Part shown: in pieces, positions 56,447-64,000 of the stretch
How positions within the stretch are numbered: position 1 is the first letter of the stretch
How the letters are laid out: each line of letters opens with the position of its first letter
Notes under the pieces: generated by a model
Database searches by the model: none
The model's input: the letters and a program-made list of their open reading frames with translations, nothing else
What the model was told of the DNA's origin: nothing
Program-made: the position numbers and the translations under genes
Assembly: GCA_964006375.1 (NCBI GenBank)
Contig: OZ023267.1
Span: forward strand, 23,123,739 to 23,187,738
Direction: 5' to 3'
From: Tillus elongatus
Taxonomy: Eukaryota; Arthropoda; Insecta; Coleoptera; Cleridae
Length of the DNA stretch: 64,000 nucleotides

Positions 56447-59165
56447 TATTATTATTATTATTTATTTCAACAACACACCACGAGGGCTCACAGCCTAAAC
56501 ACCGTGGTATCGTATCATACCGTGGATGTCGACAAGGAGGAAAGAGGCAACATGTTAATTCTGGACTTGAAGGTTTGGAGGTTCGGAGAAGGAAAAATAT
56601 GGTCCGGCAAGGAGTTTCACAACTTGGAAGTCCTTGGGACAAAAGAGCGGGCATAACAAGATGTTCTATGTCTGGTGACCTGGACAGTAAAAGGGTGCAT
56701 TCGCTCTGTTCCCCGGGTAGATCTGTTGGGGACAGCAGGTAGAGGCACTATGGAAGAAAGCTCCTCTGAGCAGTGCCCGTGCAGATATCTATAAAAAGAC
56801 AGAGAGAGAGAGGGGTCACCAACGGCGGCACGTTGGTGGGCAAGGGATGGCAGCTTTTGGGTGAGGGTACGGTAACCGATGAGACGTATAGCTCTCTTCT
56901 GAATGGAGTCCAGGATAGCAAGTGTGGAAGCCGTAGCGGCACCCCAGATGTGGGAGCAGTATTCGAGGTTTGGTCTTATTTGTGAAGTATATGAGGTATA
57001 GAGATTAGCTGGTGAAAAGTATTTGCGAGTCCGGAAGAGGAAACCTAATTTCTTAGCAGTCGCTTCTGCAATTGATGTGACATGTTGGTGCCAGTTGAGA
57101 TTTCAATCCACAGAAATGCCAACAAGTGAAAAGGACTCATTACTTTGAATAACTTGGTTGTTCATTGTGATGGGTCTAGGGCTGGTGTATCTCTAATAAG
57201 ATAGAAAGCAAGACTGACATTTGGTGGAGTTGAATTGTCCAAAATTTCTACTTCCCCAGTCTAATATTTTTTGGAGATCCACAGAGATAGAATCCTCCAT
57301 GAGCCTGCGATCTTCATCTAATTGTGCTAAAGAGACAGGCTTAGAATATTGTATATTTGAGTCGAGGGTGCTGTCTTCCACGTAACTGTGAACGGGTTTG
57401 GATGTGCTAGAGAAGAGGTCATTGATGTGGAGAAGAAACAAAGTAGGGGCTAAAACTGAACCTTGAGGGACTCCTGCATTAATTGTATACAGTTTAGAGG
57501 AATGGCCATACACGACCACAAAATGCTCCGTCTGGAGAGGAAATTTGTTGTCCAGGTACAGTTTTGGTGGTAGGTGATAGGCCGGGAGTTTATTAAGCAG
57601 CACTGCGTGCCACACCTGGTCGAATGCTTAGGATATGTCTAGAGCGACAATCTGGGATTCACCGTGTAGTTCCATAGACTCGTTTCAAGAATGGGTGACA
57701 AAGGAAAGCAGGTCGGCAGTTGATCTGCGCTGACGGAATCCATACTGCCAGTCGTGGATTGGACTGTGTTTTTCAAGAAATTTTAGTAATTCGGTGTTTA
57801 TATACTTTTCCATCACTTTAGAGACGACTGAAAGGAGAGAAATAGACCTGTAGTTGCTAGGAAGCTCTTTGGATCCTTTCTTGGGGACGGGTTGTACTCG
57901 AGCAGTTTTCCAGTTACTAGGAAATATGTCTCTATTGTAAGATGTCTGAAACAGACGAGTCAAGACAGGAGCAAGTTCTGGTGCGCATTTTTTGAGACCA
58001 ATTGCTGGGATCTCGTCAAGGCCAGAGGCTTTCCTGGTATTAAGAAAAGAGAACATCTTTCGTACCTTTTTAGTTTTGAAAATGATATCCGTCATTTTAT
58101 GCGCGACATTTGGCACTCTTGGTGGTTGAACATTTGGAGGTAGGATTTAGAGAACCAGGGCTTTTGAGTACCTGAAGAGGTTTTCTGTGTACGTGGAATA
58201 AATAATTCCATGCCAGCCTGGATAATTTCGGTGACGTTTTGTGAGATAGCAGAGGTTTCAGGATGAGAGAATAAGACAGATGCCCATGGAAATGAGGAAA
58301 AGTAATCCCGCATTTCGTCCTAGTTCGCGGAGTTGTAGTGCCAAACGATACGTGGGTGTGATGACTGTGTGACCTCGGGTTGCATTGCGCAGGGAGCAGT
58401 GACTATGCCGTGGTCTGAGCGTCCAAGGGGGGCGGTGACTGATGTCTTATAGCATTTAGGTTTTGTAGTAAGAAGGAGATCCAAGGGATTTGAGCTGTGT
58501 GTTGGGATGCGAGGAAAGTAAGTAAGTTGCTGAACCATATTGGCTAAAGAATTGCTGACTGCAAAGGCCTCCGCTGCTCTCCCTTATGGATTGGTTTTTG
58601 AAGATCCTAGCCATTCCTTATTATGAACATTGAAGTCACCAAAAATAGTGACCTCGGAGGAAGGGTATTCAGAAATCAGATGGTCGGTTTTTTTCAGAAA
58701 GGTAGTCGAAGAGCTGGACAAAGTTGTTGTCAGAAGGTGACCGGTAAATGCAAGAGATGAATTTAGTTGCTGCCCTGAGAGAGTTTCACCCAAAGTATGC
58801 CTTTTCTTCCAGCTTCTAAATTGGGGAGTCTGGTGCAGGGTATATTGCTACGGACGTTTGCGCACACACCTCCATGCAATCTAAAGGAAGTGAGAAGCTC
58901 ATACCCCGGGAAATTGAGGTGATTAGTGGCTGGTTTGGCACTGATTTGGGTTTCGGTGAGAAAGAGGATTTGGGACCTATTAGCCTGGAGGAAATGGTGG
59001 ACGGAGTTCAGATTAGAATTTAGGCCAGATATATTCAAGAAGGATATGTTAAATCTTGATGCCGACGCCCCCTTCACACCCCTCTGTCGGAGATCCGAAT
59101 GGAGGGGTATTTTATCACCGGAATCTTTTGTACAAGGAGGAGCAGTTGCGGATTTGCCCTAAGGC
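56447..59165 (-). mobile_element. Non-LTR family A copy d, with endonuclease
   Basis: The longest member. From the A-rich tail at 56447 through RT (LNTRKASGLDEIPAI near 58020; FRQRRSTADLLSFVTHS near 57700; GVPQGSVLAPTLFLLHINDL) to the AP-endonuclease: VTIFGDFNVHNKEWLGSS near 58630, APLGRSDHGIVTAP near 58420, and the N-terminal part (RFNISFLNISGLNSNL, then QILFLTETQI) up to about 59077, with possible ORF1-derived residues to 59160. A deletion of a few hundred bp joins the linker to the RT at about 58143. Several stops. Confidence 0.9.
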
Positions 59166-60540
59166 CCAGTAGGCCCGGGCCTAGGGTGGCCAGATATTAG
59201 GGGCGGCCAATAAAGTAAATTCATTATGTAGTCTATATATGATAGGTGCTGAGAAAGGGGCGGATGGTACTTACTACATGGCCTGGGGCCTGGGGCAGCC
59301 AAGACTGCAAATCCCCCACTGAGGAGGAGCCATCATCATTTTTGTGTATAAGGGAAACCGACTCATACACCAGAACCGGAAACGTCCGTTGGGACTTGAT
59401 GTAAGGGGTGGTACCTCATCGGGCGTGAAAAAATCCTTTACTATCACGTAAAGGAAAAGTCCACTACTACCTGCTTTAGATTGGTTTTAAATTCAATGTC
59501 TTTTTAATGTTAATAAAAATAGTTCTCAATATGATTAGATATGTGTTTTAATTTCTTTCATTGCAACATTTTCTTTAAACCCAGAAATAGGATAGGAGCC
59601 GTAGCCTATCATATATAATGCATAAAAATAATAGTTGCAATAGCTGTTTCAGATGCGAGACAGATGGTAAGTAAAAAAAAGAGGGGCTTTAGAAAAAAGC
59701 AATTATTTTCAAAGAGGGCGGTGAGAAAAATAAGTTTGAGAACCTATGATCTAGAGTATAGTTTATAGAAGAGATTTTCTGTTAATGAAATTTAGCTTAT
59801 CTAAAGCATTTGTTATTTAGACCTTTAAATGTTTTTCTAACAACATATTCTCTATATATAACTATTTAGTGAGATGCCAATGGTGAGGAATGTGATAAAT
59901 ACGAAAGAAGATTGATACTTTTACAATAAAGACGAAACTACTTGTTCTACAATAAGAACAACAATTTGAATTTATCAGAGTTTCAAGTTTTGGAAGTTTA
60001 AATTACTTGTTTTATGCGGAAGCAACAACTTTTCTAATAAATCGGTTCACACTTTGTTTACCATATCGTACATTAACAAAAAACTAGGAAACTGTTTTTA
60101 GGTTAAAACAAAGTTTTCCGTTATTCCAGTGAGAACAAGACAAACTAAAGCTACAACTTATTTTGGTTTTATCAGAAGAAGATTGGCAATGAAGCGATAA
60201 GCCAAATCGAGAAGTTTAAAACTCAATTACTTGCATTCACAACAGAATACTTTGACTCGTCTAGCGAATTTAATGATTCTCTGTCTAGACTTCCATTTTT
60301 ACCCCTTTTTATCATATACTGCCGCATTTACGGCTTTTACGAGTATTGGCCCGCCAGACGAAAATTGATTTTAATTCTGCCAGTGAACTCGTCCGGAAGG
60401 CATGGTAGAAACTACATGTCTATTCAGATAATGCCCCTCTTTAAACAAAATACCCTTATAGCTAACTAACTGTATTAAAATTGTGTATCTTAAAAATTCA
60501 TAAGCATACTTGGAGAACCCAATCACATTTAAAAAAAAGT
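59166..60540. other. No gene; GC-rich start then AT-rich
   Basis: 59166-59460 is unusually GC-rich with ggcccgggcctagggtggcc and related words, possibly an old element end. The remainder shows nothing recognisable. At 60508-60525 the words cttggagaaccc and aatcac echo 2930-2950, the sequence next to the Penelope-like motif. Confidence 0.3.
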
Positions 60541-62167
<1,627 letters not shown>

Positions 62168-62406
62168 GCTTTTATTATATTCATCCTTTTGTTGTTGATA
62201 TTCCGTCCTCTGGTCTTACCTTTGTCTGGAAAACTGGAGACAATCGATGAAATTCGAGCTTTGTCAGTTTTTCATATAGTACAGCTTTTGTAATAAAAAC
62301 AGGAAAAAGTTAGTATTATCTGTTGCAATTTTTTTTTAATTTTTTCAAATCAGCGCGAACTAGGACCCCTAGAACCCATATCCGGGGTCAGTTTCAATTT
62401 TTATAT

Positions 62407-62409
<3 letters not shown>

Positions 62410-62484
<75 letters not shown>
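62410..62484. repeat. (TA)n microsatellite
   Basis: About 75 bp TA tract after the ggggtcagtttcaatttt block seen next to TA tracts in the other repeat copies. Confidence 0.95.
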
Positions 62485-62486
<2 letters not shown>

Positions 62487-62525
62487 AGAAGGGTTAAGGG
62501 CAAAGCCGTAAGGAGACAACCGCAT

Positions 62526-62733
62526 ACACGTGTTTCAAGCTTATTAGCCATTATCAGTACGTTATAGCCAGGTGAAGATGGGAACACTCTGGATGAAGAT
62601 GCAAAAATACACGGAGTCACAACAGGCAACCAGTGTACATTTGCAGCAAGATTTGGAAGACCCTCAATCCGCTTTTAATATTCTAGGTACCCAACCCCTG
62701 AGGTAGCTTCGTTAAGAGCCGAAACGCGTTGGG
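62526..62733. ncRNA. Two opposed hammerhead-like fossils
   Basis: Minus strand 62526-62557: CTGATAATGGCTAATAAGCT then TGAAACACG. Plus strand 62698-62733: CTGAGGTAGCTTCGTTAAGA then GCCGAAACGCGTTGGG, closed by a 7-bp stem ACCCAAC/GTTGGGT. Both have the CUGA...GAAAC spacing but neither keeps the full CUGANGA core, so they are at best decayed. Possible Penelope-like element ends. Confidence 0.25.
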
Positions 62734-63345
62734 TTTAAAAAAATAAAATACTGTTTGGAGGTAAGGCCTTTAATGTTGTTATTTTGTAATCGCAGCTTAG
62801 TTTTGATTGTATGATTTATGCATTTTAGTGATTACAAAAAAAAATCTACAGCTTCATTCCTGACAGGCAGTGCTGTAAAGCATTTTTTTTGCAGCAGAAC
62901 CAGTATTTAGAAGCTTTTCTACTAGATGTAAAACATACTAGTAAGTAGTCACTTTGTCAGCGTATTGCTGATTAAAAAACTACACCGTTCTATTCGCGCA
63001 CTGGTCATTTCCGAAAAACAGCGCAATAAATTCGACATGTCCGTACATTGAATACACCATGATTTTAATACAATGAAAGAGTAAGAATGTGAAATGAATC
63101 ACTGTACCAAATTGCCACCGTGTTGAATGTTCACTGAATTTCACTGTCTTGCTTTCTATTTGGCCTTATCTGAAGCGATGAGTTAAGAACAGTGATTATA
63201 GACTCTCTTTATCAAAGTTTAGCAATTAAAAAGGATCGCAATCATTTAAAACGCTTTTGCCGAAGAACTGGATTGGCGATAGCAAATTTGAATCTGGATT
63301 TTTACATATGACCTCCATAGTTAAGAGTATTAGTATCACAAAAAC

Positions 63346-63981
63346 TTGAAACTTTATAAAAACATGACCGATTATAGTTCCTTTAAAATGTTACGGGCTC
63401 GTTGCAAGCGGCAAATTTCTAACGATTACGACCACTATATTAGACTGACCGAGAACTCAATTGCTTCGGATTCCAGCCGTTTTTGGCGTTATATCTCATT
63501 ACAGAGGGGTAATCAAGGCATACCGTCTACGATGATATTAGATGACGTTTCTGCTTCATCGGGAAGCGGTATTTTCAATCTTTTTGCCCATTTTTTTTTT
63601 AGAAGCGTTTATGAAAATGGAGATGACGCACCGTATACGGATGATGCAGATGTAGGTATTGATTCGAGCTCTCGATCCAACATTTATATTACTGCAGATG
63701 AGATACTAGCAAGGCTTGATAATAAAAAGGGTGCTGGACCTGACGGATTGTCGCCATATTTTGTAAAGAGATGTGGAGATTCTCTGTTAGAACCACCGAT
63801 GTCCATTTTTAATAGATCTCGGCATTTTGGAATTTATCCTATAAAAAGGAAGACTGCGTCGGGTATTCCTATACATAAGGGTGGTTCTTGGAAATTTATT
63901 ACAAATTATCGCCTGATCAGTATCTTAGATGTACTTGGAAAATTGTTTGAATCCCTAGTACCTATATGTAAAGCTTTTTGA
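63346..63981 (+). mobile_element. Jockey-like non-LTR RT start, near right edge
   Basis: Open block with a linker (YSSFKMLRARCKRQISNDYD, SSRFWRYISLQRGNQGIPST) and the RT entry (ILARLDNKKGAGPDGLSPYF, ITNYRLISILDVLGKLFESL). It closes with a stop at 63981 shortly after RT block 2, so it is frameshifted there or truncated; the remainder would lie to the right of the window. The 5' part (endonuclease) is not seen upstream. Confidence 0.8.
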
Positions 63982-64000
63982 ATTTGTCAAACATAAAATT

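Overview
This is a eukaryotic nuclear window, almost certainly arthropod and most likely insect. It is AT-rich, its genes have GT-AG introns with conserved animal protein sequences, and most of the DNA is decayed mobile elements: non-LTR retrotransposons, several hAT families, Penelope-like and Tc1/mariner-like remnants, and long (TA)n tracts. A large, repeat-rich insect genome such as a beetle would fit, but that last step is a guess. There are no operons, CRISPR arrays or prokaryotic signals.

Host genes. (1) The 5' coding exon of a peripherin/tetraspanin-like membrane protein, minus strand, 6983-7695; its downstream exons are not visible. (2) KRR1, the KH-domain small-subunit processome protein, minus strand, 14930-19482, two exons, intact at 348 aa. 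(3) Three further KRR1 copies at 22684-31155, all pseudogenes, lying in a second unit of a segmental duplication (12871-20335 versus 21292-31913). (4) A complete electron-transfer-flavoprotein:ubiquinone oxidoreductase gene (ETFDH), plus strand, 32149-47857, seven coding exons, 598 aa, every intron in phase 1. (5) An unrecognised two-exon small ORF, 24635-25178, 72 aa, inside a 2.03-kb insertion carried by one KRR1 pseudogene copy.

Layout. 880-2310: 3' end of a minus-strand non-LTR element with RNase H. 2749-6912: element with CAGGGTTCC termini holding a Penelope-like GIY-YIG remnant and a nested hAT (3519-6250). 6983-7695: tetraspanin-like exon. 7956-10621: second, inverted copy of the same hAT with a perfect 8-bp target duplication. 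11142-12345: non-LTR RT remnant. 12444-14142: another hAT-like element with a younger 684-bp element nested in it. 12871-31913: the KRR1 duplication and pseudogene array. 32149-47857: ETFDH, whose introns hold at least four RT remnants, a mariner-like remnant, a BED-finger hAT derivative and fold-back repeats. 49003-51565: GTF2IRD2-like hAT. 52395-63981: a patchwork of non-LTR fragments and TIR/(TA)n repeats.

How it fits together. The only host functions that can be read are ribosome biogenesis (KRR1) and mitochondrial electron transfer (ETFDH). They are unrelated, but a KRR1 5' region lies head-to-head with ETFDH about 1 kb away. The rest is a layered record of transposition. Several insertions are dated relative to each other by target-site duplications or by empty sites in paralogous copies. 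I found no convincing new enzymatic system. The most novel leads are the small spliced ORF in the KRR1 intron insertion, the hammerhead-ribozyme-like motifs, and the KRR1 array with (TA)n runs inside former coding sequence.
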